Source of the DNA: Pohlia nutans
Taxonomy: Eukaryota; Streptophyta; Bryopsida; Bryales; Mniaceae
NCBI GenBank assembly: GCA_022496805.1
Contig: CM040085.1
Coordinates: 33,695,811 to 33,759,810, forward strand
DNA length: 64,000 nt
Direction of reading: 5' to 3'
The notes under the pieces were generated by a model. It saw only the letters and a list, made by a program, of their open reading frames with translations. It was not told the origin of the DNA and searched no databases. The stretch's first letter is position 1. Each line of letters begins with the position of its first letter. Made by a program: the position numbers and the translations under genes. Below are positions 36,168 through 48,305 of the stretch, piece by piece.

Positions 36168-36456
36168 TTAAGAGTATCTCATTTCAAATTCATTCCAACA
36201 AATTTTACTCAAAAGATATTAAAATTTTGTTTGTAATCAAATTTAGAAGGAATTTTTAATTTTAACTTTCAAAGTTTATAATTAAATATTGGTGATAGTG
36301 TTGGTGAATCAAATCGTACGGATGGAATCTAAAATTCAAAATCTATAACTTTCATTCGTATATCAATTCCAAAATATTCTTCTAAATAAATAGTACTTTA
36401 TAATGATTTTCTCAAATCGTCAATTTCAAGGACACCCTAGTACGTTTAGGGGTTAA

Positions 36457-38296
36457 GATGATTAGAGCATTGTCAATGGAGCCTCTAAACAATGGGGCCT
36501 CTAAAAATATATATCTTTTGTTGTAGATGGAAATTAAAAAATTAAATTAATATTATTAGAATCATATTTAAAAACTAAATATAATAGACCTAAACAAATT
36601 CTTGATTTGGACATAAGATGACCAAAATACACCCATTAAAAATTAACTAACTTCCCAAAAAAAAATTAGAGGGCTCTTCAAATCTAGCCGTGTAACAAAA
36701 ATTTATAGGGCCAAGGGCATGGCAAATGTGGCGTAATTTGTCGTGTTTTGGGCTTAGAGGGCCCTATTTAGCCTTTTTTTGAAGGCCCCTCTAAATTAGC
36801 ATACATTTGATGGGATGTGTTTAAATCACACAATGTCCAAATCCAAATTTTCTTTTACATTCACTATGCATTTTTTAATACGCTTCTATGATTTATTTTT
36901 TAAACGGTCTAATTCCTTGTATTAAAAGATATATTTTTAATATATTGGGCCCTTTTAGAGGCCCTATTAAGGATGCTATTAGACCATCTTCACCAACACT
37001 CTAGATAGTTCTTTGGCTCTCTAGAAAAATGGATGTACAATTTATTTGGAGTGTGTAAACCAGTTCAAGGCCTTCCAAACAACTCAAGCTAGTGCATCTT
37101 CTTCTCTTAATTGCACAATTCATGCGCGACGACTTGTGAGTGGCTTACTTATTATTTTCAAATTTTAATTGAGTGATGTTGGTGAGGGACTACATGGTAT
37201 GTCTTGGAATTTTCGAATGACCTTCAGAGTGCAATTCATAGTTGTTGAGACGCTTTTAGCTCTAGAGAAAAGGGGAACGTTGAGAAAGGCTTTGAATTAG
37301 GTTTTACATTGCTTTGTGGTTTGCCATGGTCTATAGTGGTTGTATGCTACCATTGAGGTGCGGAAGGATGAGGTTGTAGCATGCACCCACTAAAGTTCCG
37401 TGTGTTTTTTTCTAACTAATATCAACCAAATTTACTCTAAGCTCTTTCCTAAAAAGCATCGTATATGAAGAGCTAGGAACTCAATTACCTCCAAAAAACA
37501 ATGCATTGTTACAAACCACAGCACACCACATGCAATGCACTATTTAGCATAGTCAGTTATCCACCAACTTGAACACAACCACTAAAACTCACAGAAAATA
37601 GCTATTGCAACATTAAATTTGTGGTGTACCATAAAAATAAAAAATTAACAAATTAAAAAATTGCACCAAAAAAAGATTTAAAAAATCCAGTGTGGCGTGG
37701 CACCATTTCGACCACACTATATTTTTAAAATGTTTTTTTGTGTTTTAAATTATTATTATTTTTGTAATATTATTATATTATTATTTTTGCATGGCAATTT
37801 GGCATTTGTTAGCAGCCTTTTGAAGGCCTGATTTTTATTTTATTTTTGTAATGGAATGTGACCACTATAGAAAAGGGCATTGCATGTAGTGTACAAAGGC
37901 ATGTATTCAGCTAGTACAAAACCAATTTGTTGTTCCCACAGGCTCCTTGAAAATTGCAAAGATGTAAAATGAGTGAGAGGAAGTTTGAGCTGGTGTTGTT
38001 GCTCAAAAAGCGAGTTAGTGCTACAAGAATAAAACCTATCATAATTTAGTTACTTGTACATAATAATCATAATATAAAGTCCAAAGACTATTGTGAATCA
38101 AGAGTCCAATGGAGGTATTTTGTCTAGCTATGCTTCAAAGGCACGAATAACTAGTTTCTTGTTCATAAATGGGGTTTCAAAGATTGTTGAATACCATGTC
38201 TTCATTTGTAAATGAAAATGTACAAATGAAAACCTTGGTATGGTAGATGACTAAGACTTCAACTTTAATTATCTGAATATTACCCATCTCTCTAAG
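36457..38296. other. no gene recognised
   Basis: AT-rich sequence with degenerate repeated motifs around AGGGGCC(C)TCTAAA and GGGCCCT(A/T)TTTA near 36480-36980, possibly an old inverted-repeat element. No protein similarity was seen. Confidence 0.35.
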
Positions 38297-38439
38297 CACT
38301 AGAAGAAATGTAGGATTCTACGACTACAAGTATACGACTCAAATAGCGCAAAAAGTAGTCTATAATGACTATCATTAGTCATTATGAACTAGTTTAAGTT
38401 GTATACTTGCAGTCATAGAATCCCACGTTGCTTCTAATA
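38297..38439. mobile_element. CACTA-type MITE (third family)
   Basis: 143 bp, left end CACTAGAAGAAATGTAGGAT, right end decayed (CTTCTAATA for CTTCTAGTG). Duplication AAG at 38294-38296 and 38440-38442. Strongly palindromic, no coding. 38440-39414 holds no recognisable gene; a lone right end TTTGGGGG followed by TTAA is at 38811-38820. Confidence 0.7.
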
Positions 38440-39418
38440 AAGGCAAGCAATAGCATTGTGTTAAATTGAGTAATATCATTGTCACGTCTTCTTCAATCAA
38501 TGTAACTAAAGAAACTGAACCTTACAGTCATACCATTGTTAAACCTCAAACATCTTTTCAAGCTCCTCGGACTTGGTTTCTACAAGGAATCTTGCGTTTA
38601 GCAGGAGCACTACTCACCTCCTTCTAATTAGACATAGATCATTGAATGCACAACAAGGTCATGCATATGATGAGCTTAGTTGCACTAACAAATTCTTTCA
38701 TGCTTGTTTGCAATGTCTAAATCAAAGGTATTGAAGGATCATTTGATTATTGCCCAAGTTCCCAATTGATTAATAGTATGTTGTTTCTTTGTGAGAGAGA
38801 TGAGGGCGTTTGGGGGTTAATGATTCTTATGTGGGTTTTAAAATTAACCAATAGCAATTGAAGAGTTTTTTGAAAGGGCCAACGAAAGTAAAAGCATTTT
38901 GGTTGTTCATGGTTGTTCAATTAAGGGTCCATAGTCTAGTGTCAATAGTAGGTTCCTCTCTGACCTCAATTTTGAAAATCCATAGAATATTATTGAAGTG
39001 CCAAAAAGGTATGGAAAGCATTGTGAAGATCTTCTATTTGCCAACATGCTTATCTCAAATTCTAAACTATACCCTCATTGTCAAAGTGGGATCGTCAAAA
39101 CAAATGTCACTTATATATTTGGTTACCTTACAACTATTATTTAATGTAAAAGCCAAGGTTGAAGTCCTCAAAGATATAATTGATGAGTAGTTGAATATTT
39201 TGATTTGTTACTCCATAATACTAACAATATTAAATGCTTGCCCAAAGACCATTGTGAATAAAGAGTTCATTGGAGGTAGTTTGTCTATTTAAGCAAGCCT
39301 CGAGGCGGCACTACTTGGGCATAGATAGCAAGTTTTGTTACTCCATGGTTATCAACAATCTACTTCAACACGCAACTCCTACAATTTGGAACCCACGAAA
39401 AATGGACATATCTATTAA

Positions 39419-40845
39419 CCCTTAATTGCTCAACCCTCTATTTTTTGAATGATTGTCTATGTGAATAATCTAATAAAATAAAATCTTAAGTTTATAACTA
39501 CTAAATCTCATATACAATAACAAGCACACAAAATATATTAATCAATGTATATATAAATACATGTATAAACTCTAAAAGCAATATAATAGTTCAACCACCC
39601 AACCATAGATGAGAGAATCTTACCAAAAGCGTGCCTCTCATCTCCCCCGAGCTCGATCTTATAGCAAAGATGACTATAAGTTTAGTCTAAGGCTTTACTA
39701 CTACCTTTGGAGTTCTATCTTTGGTTCCATTTAGAGTCCATCCCTAAAATAGTAGTATTCATCAATCTAAGTCTTAGTACTCATTCTTTTGAAATTGCTA
39801 TCCATCTTTATCTCAAAGATCACCCGCTCGGAGCATTCTATCTCAAGTGCACTCGTCATGATCTTGGAGTTGTCTGTGCATTTATCATGGAAATGGAGAT
39901 GTTTAACTCCACTACACAATTCTTTAACTTAAAGTTCTTTAAGGCATCCTTCCAATTAAAGCTCTCCAACCCCCAAGCACAACTCATCCACTTTGAGTTG
40001 TCTATCTTGACTCCATCTCTTTTTACACATTAACCATCTTCACACATAGTTAGTGCATTCATTCTCTCGGGATTCATTCCTCCAATATGCCATCACACCC
40101 CTCAGAGTATCAACTATATCCCTCAGAATATCAACTATATCCCTCAAGGTATCAACTATATACCTTAGGATATCAACTCTATCCCTCGGGGTATCAACTC
40201 TACCCCTTATGGTATCAACTCCCGTATCAACTATATTCCTCAAAGTATCAACAATATCCCTCAGGATATCAAATGTACCCCATATGATACATGACAACGA
40301 TGTACAAATTTCATCCACGTTTACTCATCTGTCATGCACTTTTTGCAAGAAAAAAAAAATACTACAAAATTCTATAGCATGATTATAGCTTCATGCATGT
40401 GTGATCTGATTAGAAAGGGGATAATTTGTGAAAATTTTATGCCTCATTTCATGTCATAGTGATTCACCAAAAAATTTGAAGGTTTTAGTCTAAATGTGAA
40501 ATTGAAAAAAAAAAAAAAAAAACATAAAAATAAGCAACCAAAAAATCTCCAAAAATCACTAGACTTAGACTATTACATTTTAACCCATCACAACAAATTT
40601 CATCCACAAATTGTCAATATCTTATTTGTAATTGAATTTCAAAATAATTTTGAATTTCAAGTTTCAAATTTTATACAAAATTATTGGTGATAGCAATTGT
40701 AGATCTAACGGTATGGATAGAATCTAAAATCCATAATGTACAACTTTTATTCATACATCAAGCTCAAAATATCCCTCTGGATTGCATTTTATGATGCATC
40801 TTTGCAAAACTACCAAATTTGGAGAGGAGTGAGGACATTTAGGGA
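39419..40845. mobile_element. TTAA-flanked MITE, family G copy 4 (interrupted)
   Basis: TTAA at 39415-39418 and 40846-40849. The left 37 bp (CCCTTAATTGCTCAACC...) and the sequence from about 40291 (GATGTACAAATTTCATCC...) join to give a normal G element. About 835 bp of repeat T lies between. Confidence 0.75.
39456..40290. mobile_element. repeat-bearing element T, copy 1
   Basis: Inserted within G copy 4. About 39640-40095 is unique sequence shared, inverted, with T copy 2. 40096-40290 is a degenerate 24-bp tandem repeat (core TATCAACTATATCCCTCA). Both copies end at the same point after the repeat. Termini and superfamily are unresolved. Confidence 0.65.
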
Positions 40846-40849
40846 TTAA

Positions 40850-41433
40850 CACCCAAGGATCAATTCCACCCTCATGTAATGGTGGTGTACATTTTAGAAC
40901 ACAAAAGTATGCAACTTGTACATAAAGGCAGAATTGATTGTTGGATGGTAATGGGTGTTCCTACCTTAATTTTGTAAACTACAACTTGTATCACGCTCAA
41001 ATGATCAAGCCCAAATTGTTGTGAAGAAGAGGACCATTTCTTGATTATTCCCTCTCTTCTGAAATAAAAAACACCTTTCAGAAATTACGCGAATCATAGC
41101 TTCATTGGTTAATTAAAGAAGAACAGCTAAAACCAACATTGTAACTCATTGCAACAAAATCTAAGCAAGATAGTCATTCTAGAACGTAAATCTAAGTAGG
41201 CCATAGATAGTTTATCATTTTTGTCAACATACAATAAGGGCTATATGACGTGCTTAGATTTGTTCTCTAAAATGATTGCATGGTCTAAATTTAGTCGCAA
41301 TTAGGTATAGTGTTGGTTTTAGATGCTCCTACCTTAATGCGATGTATAGCGCGTCCGACGACATCGATGGATGCAGTAGTCAAGCAAAATAAGCAAATGG
41401 TCGTTTTATTAGGGAACAAAAAAATTGTTCTCA
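40850..41433. other. no gene recognised
   Basis: AT-rich interval between G copy 4 and palindromic element P1. No terminal repeats, RNA genes or protein matches were seen. Confidence 0.35.
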
Positions 41434-42515
41434 AACACGCAATTTGCTATTTATGCACTTGGCCAAATGCGTTCATTTCACGAGCAAATCTTGCTTAAAA
41501 ATAATAATGTGTAAAAAGTTCTCTAAAAAACAACGATTTTGTCTTTCTACAAATCACTTATATTGTAAACAAACAATTCTTTAATTTATTTTTTATTCTT
41601 ATCTTTATCTTTTTTTTAATTTTTTTTTTGGTCTTTTCTTTATCTTGTTTCTTTTATCTTATTTCTTTCTTGTCTTTTTTCTTGTCTTCAGTTTCTTTTT
41701 CTTCTTGTCTTCCTTCTTGTCTTCTTTTTTTTCTTCTATTTTTTCTTCGTTCCTTTTGTGGCACTCGCAAACCCTTCACGCGCACCAAGGAAAAAAAACC
41801 AAGAAAAAAAATTGGGGCTCATAAACCTTAGAAATAGAAATTAAAAAATAAATAAAAATTTAGAGTTCAGCCACCAACGACTAAATCCTAAATGGCGGTG
41901 GATGAAAAAATAAAATATAATAAAATATAATAAAATACCTTTCTATTTTTACACTGTTGTGGCTACTGGGCGCGCAGCCGCACATCCAATCCCTCATTTT
42001 CTCCTCTCCTTCTCTCCCTCTTCCCTCTCTTTCTTCCCTCTTCCTCTTCCATGTCCCTCTTTTCTCTCCCTTGAAAGGGAAGATGGAGAGGGAAGAGACA
42101 CCCAGTAGCCCACAACAGTCTAAAAATAGAAAAAACTTTTTTTTGATTATTGGTTTTCTTTCTTTGGTCCAGGTGTAGGATTTGCGGCTGCCACAAGAGG
42201 AATGAAGAAAAATAGAAGAAAAAGAAGAAGACAAGAAAGAAGACAAGAAGGAAAAGAAAATGAAGACAAGAAAGAAGACAAGAAAGAAATAAGATAAATG
42301 AAACAAGATAAAGAAAAGATAAAAGAAAAGACAAATAAAAAGATAAATTATAAGAATATAAAATTAATTAAAGAATTTTTTGTTTACAATGAAAATAATT
42401 GTAAAAAGACAAAAATTATTGTTTTTTAGACAATTTTTTAAACAGAATTTTTAATGCTTATGGGGGCTAAGTGCATGATTATATGGTCAAGTGCGTAAAT
42501 AGCGAATTGCGTGTT
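41434..42515. mobile_element. long palindromic element P, copy 1
   Basis: 1082 bp. Ends read inward AACACGCAATT(T/C)GCTATTTA, flanked by the 4-bp repeat CTCA (41430-41433, 42516-42519). The left arm is pyrimidine-rich (CTT/TCTTGTCTTCC), the right arm its purine-rich complement, so one strand can fold end to end. Long frames here are low-complexity Ser/Leu/Cys or Lys/Glu artefacts. No transposase. Confidence 0.78.
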
Positions 42516-42572
42516 CTCACCATTTTATAAGAACACGGTGCTTTTATTTCAAAACAGATGAAGTACAAGCTA

Positions 42573-42989
42573 AGGTGAGTGGGCCAATAACCGACGTTGA
42601 CCATAAAGAGACTCCTATATTTACTTCTTCAATAACACTCGACTGTGCCAAAAACCAACAATCACTCAAATAGTTTAGTGATTGTTAACTTTGAAGCACT
42701 ATTTGAACTCTCATGATTTGTTGGAACTATGTTTATTCTAAGTTTCTTAGAATGATTCTTCAAGACATATTCACTGTCAAGTTTCACTCCACATCTACTG
42801 TCAGAAATAGACAACCTAGACCTTGGACTTTGAAAATTTGTAACTTATTCAATATAACTCCAAAAATTATGATTCAACTTGGAGTAGATTTAGAAACAAT
42901 TTGTCAATCCATTCAAACTATCACATTGCACCTCATATTAATATAAATAGGTGCAGTGCTTAAAGTGTCAGTTTATGACCCACTCACCT
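42573..42989. mobile_element. TA-flanked inverted-repeat element U
   Basis: 417 bp, ends AGGTGAGTGGG(C/T)CA and inverted partner, flanked by TA (42571-42572, 42990-42991). End pattern, target and length resemble element D (AGGT..., about 400 bp), so the two may be sister families. No gene. Confidence 0.72.
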
Positions 42990-43148
42990 TAGTGATTCAT
43001 GGGAGCTTTCCAAGGGGTCCCATAACTTGTTCCTTTTGAATATATCGGCTTTCATGAGGAGACGTGGAATTTATGAAGACCATAAAACAACCCTGGATTG
43101 GTCCGAGGATCTAGTACTCACATAACACATTTCAGCCCACCATGTCAT

Positions 43149-43265
43149 CACTAGTAGAAAAGGTGGCACTCCCCAGGGAGATGCCCAGGCAAAATTGTGC
43201 ATGCGTTAAATTGGACACCACATGCTTGGGCAACTCCTTTGGCAATGCCACCTTTACTACTAGTG
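43149..43265. mobile_element. CACTA-type MITE, copy 2 of the 2625 family
   Basis: 117 bp, ends CACTAGTAGAAAAGGTGGCA and inverted CACTAGTAGTAAAGGTGGCA, with duplication CAT at 43146-43148 and 43266-43268. Best-preserved member of this family. Confidence 0.9.
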
Positions 43266-43360
43266 CATGTACTCATGTCCCTTTCTATCTAAAGATGCAA
43301 GTCTTTGGGTAGTAAAAAAAGAGCAAGAAAACTTGAAATCAATGGTCTACAATGGTACTA

Positions 43361-43759
43361 AGGTAGGATGTCCTAAAACCACCAACCCTCCCAATTATGA
43401 CATGTAGACCTTTCTTGGGGCCACCACAGTTGAGACTCAAAACCGCCCATTTCACTATTCAAATAGACCAATGGCATGTCAAGCATTGCGAAGAAATAGT
43501 TGGTGGTTTTGGGTATCATTATGAGTGAAAATTAGTACCACATGGTGTGGACATGGAGAAACATAGAGGTCTGATTTGGGTGACAAAGTTCTTTTCACTT
43601 CGAAAATTTGTATCAATTTGAATATTGAGAATTAAATTGCGAAAATTTGTGCATTCCGTGAGAACTCTTCTTCCAAATTACCGAAAAATATTTCTCATGA
43701 ATAACCTTGAAAAATTGAAGCCATATTTCTTAAGTTGGTGGTTTTAGGACATCCTACCT
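43361..43759. mobile_element. TA-flanked inverted-repeat element D, copy 2
   Basis: 399 bp, ends AGGTAGGATGTCCTAAAACC, flanked by TA (43359-43360, 43760-43761). Full-length and inverted relative to copy 1 at 34666. From 43762 to 44350 there is no gene, but 44085-44285 is homologous to 18095-18158 joined to 18647-18790, the host of element R. Confidence 0.88.
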
Positions 43760-44350
43760 TAGATAAAAGATTTTATTTACAATATGACTACAGGTATCCA
43801 AAGTCTTCAGTTCAGTTTTCCAGTCATTGTGGAGTAAAAAATATTTTACAATCCCTGCCATGATACTTTCACCTACTACACAATACAAACAATCTTGACC
43901 ATGCAGGACATACCTCTGGGTTGGATTTGACTTTGTACATTGATATGAATCTCTACAAGGGCAGATTTTATTTCCTTGCACCACATCGAAGAGAGTAGGT
44001 GTTGAAGTCTTCGTCTCAAGTGGACCATTTGACCAAGGTTTTGTTTTTTTCAAATTCTGATTACACTAATTATCCTTCACTAGGATTTATACTGCGTGTG
44101 GGAAATTAGTGAATGTGGTATCAACTATCATTATGGTGTAAAATTATGGTGTAAAATTAGCATGATATGAAGATTTCAGCCACTTCGTAAAAAAATTAAC
44201 CTTTACTAATTTTGAGATTTGGAAAAACAATGCATGTCTTGAGAATTACAATAGTATTACTCGTACTAAATGGGATAATCAATGTAGTTTACACTTACTA
44301 ACAAAACTCGAACAATAGTTTGAAATTTTGTTTTTAAAAAGTATTGCCAA

Positions 44351-44470
44351 TTGGAGTAAAATAAGTGGCGCTCCCCAAGGAGATGCTTAGGATAAATCAA
44401 AGTGCATGTGTGGAATTAGGCACCACTTGCTTGGGCATCTCTCTCAACAATGCCACCTTTTCTACTAGTG
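44351..44470. mobile_element. CACTA-type MITE, copy 3 of the 2625 family (decayed left end)
   Basis: The right end TTTTCTACTAGTG is intact; the left end has drifted (TTGGAGTAAAATAAGTGGCG). The 3-bp duplication CAA survives at 44348-44350 and 44471-44473. Confidence 0.7.
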
Positions 44471-45099
44471 CAATCATATACATGAATGAAAAGCAGTAAG
44501 AATTTGGCGTTGCACTTACAAAAGGGATACTTGCTACTTAACAAAAGTATTGAAAGCTACTTCTTATTGTACAAATACCTATACGGTAGATATATGTACA
44601 AAGATATTGTTCCAATTTTTGCAAAGCATAACATTCAGTAGCCTTCATGAAGGCTGCATGTTAGTTTCATCCACCATTACATATGGAGTGACCAGTGATT
44701 TGTAATTGAATGGGCTGTTGAATCAAGTAAACGATTATAAGACATTCATTTGTTGAATTGTAACTGAGTGAGTGCTTTCAATTACTATTCACCATGATAA
44801 TCAAATAAACAATTACATGACACTATTGAATTGTGATTGAGTGAGTGCTTTCCATTATTGTTCACCATGGTTAATTGCTCTTGCTTAATGCCACCTGCCC
44901 CATAGCTACTGATGTGATGTGGAATATCCCACATCATTTCATTAGAGGGATGAAATGATGTGAGATATTGCACATCATTCTGTTGGAGGAAGGCAACAGT
45001 CAAAGAGGCTACTAAATGTTATGAGTAGTGGATTCAGAATCTGGTAACTCCACAATGTGATGTTTGTAATCTGTCGTTGTGCAATGGAAATAAGGCATC

Positions 45100-45560
45100 C
45101 ATCTGTTTGAAAATAAATAAAATCTGGTAACTCCTTGAGCATTGATAACAGCCTCAATTTGGTCAGGTAGGTTATGAATGAGATGAAGACATCATGTTTG
45201 ATCTTCAATTTCCCACCATTCTTCCACAACACGACTCCACAAATCAATTGCACCCAATGTTGGAATGGCATACTTTGCCAATTTTCTTTTTAGGCAATCC
45301 CACAAATGTTCAATGGAATTTAAATTTGGTGATTGTGTTGGCCGCTCAAGGACAATAATGCCAAACTCACGAAAGCATCCTAACACATTTTGGATGTATG
45401 ACATGGTGCATTATAATATTGGAAAACAAAGAATTCATGTGCAAATCTAAATAATCAATTGATTTCATCAGTGTTGATTGCAAAAGTTCTTCATAAGGTT
45501 CTTAAGTCCTTTTGGGATCACACCTTTTTCCCCATGTGGTATTGTACATGGGCCGGCTTT
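45100..45560 (-). pseudogene. Tc1-like transposase fragment, decayed
   Basis: On the minus strand, several frames together spell the C-terminal half of a Tc1-family transposase: YEELLQSTLM, then NAPCHTSKM (around the second catalytic Asp, here replaced by Tyr), then PTQSPNLNSIEHLWDCLKRK (third catalytic residue region), and finally NLPDQIEAVINAQG. Frameshifts near 45190 and 45400 break it. It differs clearly from the intact transposase at 20213, so it is a separate, older lineage. Terminal repeats were not found. Confidence 0.82.
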
Positions 45561-45819
45561 AGAATAACATAAAAATGAAATAACTATGCTCACCCAAACA
45601 ACACGCAATTCGCTATTTACGCACTTGGCCATATAATCATGCACTTAGCCCCCGAGCGTATTAAAAAAGACGTTTTAAAAATTCTCTAAAAAACAACGAT
45701 TTTTGTCTTTCTACAATCCTTTACATTGTTAACAAACAATTTATTTATTTATTTTTATCCTTATCTTTATAATTTCTATTATTTTGTTTTCTTTCTTGTT
45801 TTCCTCTAGTCTTCTTTAT

Positions 45820-46860
45820 AATGTACCATGTGGGATACATTTGATATTTTGAGGGGTAGAGTTGATACCATGTTTGTATAGTGGATATTTTGAAGGATAT
45901 AGTTGATACGTTGAGAGGTAGAGTTGATATCATGAGGGATATAATTGATACCATGAGGGATAGAGTTGATATCATGAGGGATAGAGTTGATATCATGAGG
46001 GATAGAGTTGATATCATGAGGGATAGAGTTGATATTATGAAGGATAGAGTTGATATCATGAGGGATATAGTTGATACTTTGAGGAATAGAGTTGATATCA
46101 TGAGGGATATAGTTGATACCATGATGGGTAGAGTTAATATTCTAAGATATATAGTTGATACCCTAAGGAATAGAGTTGATATCCTGAGGGATATAGTTGA
46201 TATTATGAGCTATAGAGTTGATATCCTAAGGAATAAAGTTGATATCATGAGAAATATAGTTGATACCATAAAGGGATTAAAAGGTAGATCTTGATTGTAC
46301 CTTGAGGGATAGGTGTGATGGCACATTGGAAGAATGAATCTTGAGAGGATGAATGCACTAATTATATGTCAAGATGGTTAGTATGTAAACATAGCTGGAG
46401 TCAAGATAGACAACTCAAAGTGAATGAATTATGCTTGGGGGTTGGAGAGCTTCAATTGGAAGGATGCCTTGAAGAACTCTAAGTTAAGGAATTGTGTAGT
46501 AGAGTTAAACATCTCTATTTACATGATAAATACACGAGAGTGACACAACTCCAAGATCATGACGAGTGAACTTGAGATAGAATGCTCCGAGCGGGTGATC
46601 TTTGAGATAAAGATGGATAGCAATTTCAAAAGAATGAGTACTAAGACTTAGATTGATGAATATTACTATTTTAGGGATGGACTCTAAATGGAACCAAAGA
46701 TAGAACTCCAAAGGTAGTAGTAAAGCTTTAGACTAAACTTATAGTCATCTTTGCTATAAGATCGAGATCAGGAGAGATAAAAGGACTCCTTCGTTGGAGT
46801 CTCTCATTTGTAATTGCTATTATTACTCTCATAGGATGTTTATTACATTACTTCTAACTT
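45820..46860. mobile_element. repeat-bearing element T, copy 2, with 24-bp minisatellite
   Basis: Inserted in element P2, inverted relative to T copy 1. 45862-46275 is a tandem array of a 24-bp unit (GAGTTGATATCATGAGGGAT plus ATA-). 46315-46760 matches 39640-40095. The 24-bp period keeps one frame open, giving a fake repetitive protein (MRDRVDI units). Outer boundaries are approximate. Confidence 0.7.
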
Positions 46861-47981
46861 GTTTTTCTTCTTGTCTTCCCTCTTGTCTTTCTTGTTGTTT
46901 TATTTTCTTCTATTTTTCTTCATTCTTTACTTTCCGTTTTTGGCTCTTCTTGTGCAGCCGCTTATCTCACATTTGTACCTAGATTAATTAATTAATTTTT
47001 CTTCTTTCTTCTTTATGCTTCTTCTTAGTTAGAATTCAGCTTGCCATTTGTGGCTCTAAACCCTATTCTTTTTTAAATTAAATTTTAATGATTTTCCTTC
47101 TTTGTTAGGGTTTAGCTTGTAATTTGCAGCGCTAAACTCTACCAAAAAAATTAGAAAAATTAAAAATAAGAATAAAAACCAGAGTGGATACAATCGCCGG
47201 CTGCACCTTAAACAACGGCGAAGATTTTTATTTTTTATTTCTTTTTTATTGTTCTTTTTTCGGCTGTGGAGTGTACGGCCCCTATGTCACACTCTCTCTC
47301 CCTCTCCCTCCTCTCTCCTCATATAAGAAAGAAGAAACAAAAAAAGAAAAAAAAAACATAGAAGAAAAAAAAAACCATTCGGAGTGGGTATAGCCGCCGG
47401 CTAAACTCTAAACAATGGCAAAAAAAGAAAAGAAAAGAAAATTATTTTATTTTTATTTTATTTTAAATTCATTAATTAAATCATTTTTGCTTTTTTCGGC
47501 CATTGAGTGCGCAGTTGCGCAGCCTATGTCACTCTCCCGCTTCCTCTCTCTCTCTCCCTCCCCTCTCCTCATATAAGAAAGAATAAACAAAAGAAGAAAA
47601 AAACACAAAGAAAAAACATTCAAGATGGATACAGCCGCTGACTGAACCCTAAACAACGGCAAAAAAATTTAATCTTTTTTAAAAATTATAATTTAAATCT
47701 CCGTTGTTTAGGGTTCAGCCGACGGCTATACCCATCCTGAATGTTCTTTTTTTTTTTCCTTCTTCTTTTGTTTCTTTGTTCTTATATGAAGAGAGGGGAG
47801 GAGGAAAGAGAGGGGAGAGGAAGGGAGAAGGGAGGGAGAGGAAAGAGGAAAGAGGGAGAGGAGAGAGGGAGAAGGTGCACCCTGCGGCCGAAAGAATTAT
47901 TAATTGTTAATTAATTAATCAATTTTTTGTTCTCCGTCGTTGTTTAGGGTTCAGTTGGCGGCTGTATCAAACCCGTTTTTA

Positions 47982-47982
<1 letters not shown>

Positions 47983-48012
<30 letters not shown>
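47983..48012. repeat. (TTA)n microsatellite
   Basis: About ten uninterrupted ATT/TTA units inside element P2. Confidence 0.9.
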
Positions 48013-48014
<2 letters not shown>

Positions 48015-48187
48015 GTTTTTTTAGGGTTGAGCGCCACGAATGGTAAACTAAACCCTAACAAAGAAGGAATTTTTTTATCTTTTTTAATTTTAATAATTTT
48101 TAGGGTTTAGCCCCACAAATGGCAAACTAAACTCTAACTAAGAAAAAGAAGAAGAAAGAAGAAAGAAGAAAAAATAGAAGAAAAAAG

Positions 48188-48305
48188 AAAGACAAGAAGC
48201 AAGACAAGAAGCAAGACAAGAAGCAAGACAAGAAGCAAGACAAGAAGGAAGACAAGAAGGAAAACAAGAAGGAAGACAAGAAGGAAGACAAGAAGGAAAA
48301 CAAGA
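48188..48305. repeat. 12-bp purine tandem repeat
   Basis: About nine to ten copies of AGACAAGAAG(C/G)A in the right, purine-rich arm of element P2. All-purine strands with mirror symmetry could form triplex DNA. Confidence 0.85.

Larger units (their letters stand above)
34660..36452. mobile_element. TTAA-flanked MITE, family C copy 3 (carries D and E)
   Basis: TTAA at 34656-34659 and 36453-36456. The element starts CCCCTA, is cut after 6 bp by D (34666-35069), continues, and is cut again by E (35367-36167). Subtracting both inserts and their duplications leaves 582 bp, matching copies 1 and 2 (581, 580). Confidence 0.88.

Noticed and set aside
41628..42334. Ser/Cys/Leu/Phe-rich frames here and at 48138-48569, 60020-61106 as membrane proteins
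   Set aside because: Low-complexity pyrimidine/purine arms of palindromic P elements; frames are open on both strands.
45862..46275. Regularly spaced repeat as a CRISPR array
   Set aside because: Plant nuclear context, contiguous 24-bp units without spacers and no cas genes.
45881..46294. 137-residue frame of repeated MRDRVDI-type units as a repeat protein
   Set aside because: It arises from a 24-bp tandem repeat whose period is a multiple of three; the opposite strand is open as well, and unit drift is not codon-biased.
47640..47960. AACCCTAAAC motifs as interstitial telomere repeats
   Set aside because: Single copies inside a longer repeated motif of P2, never in tandem TTTAGGG units.
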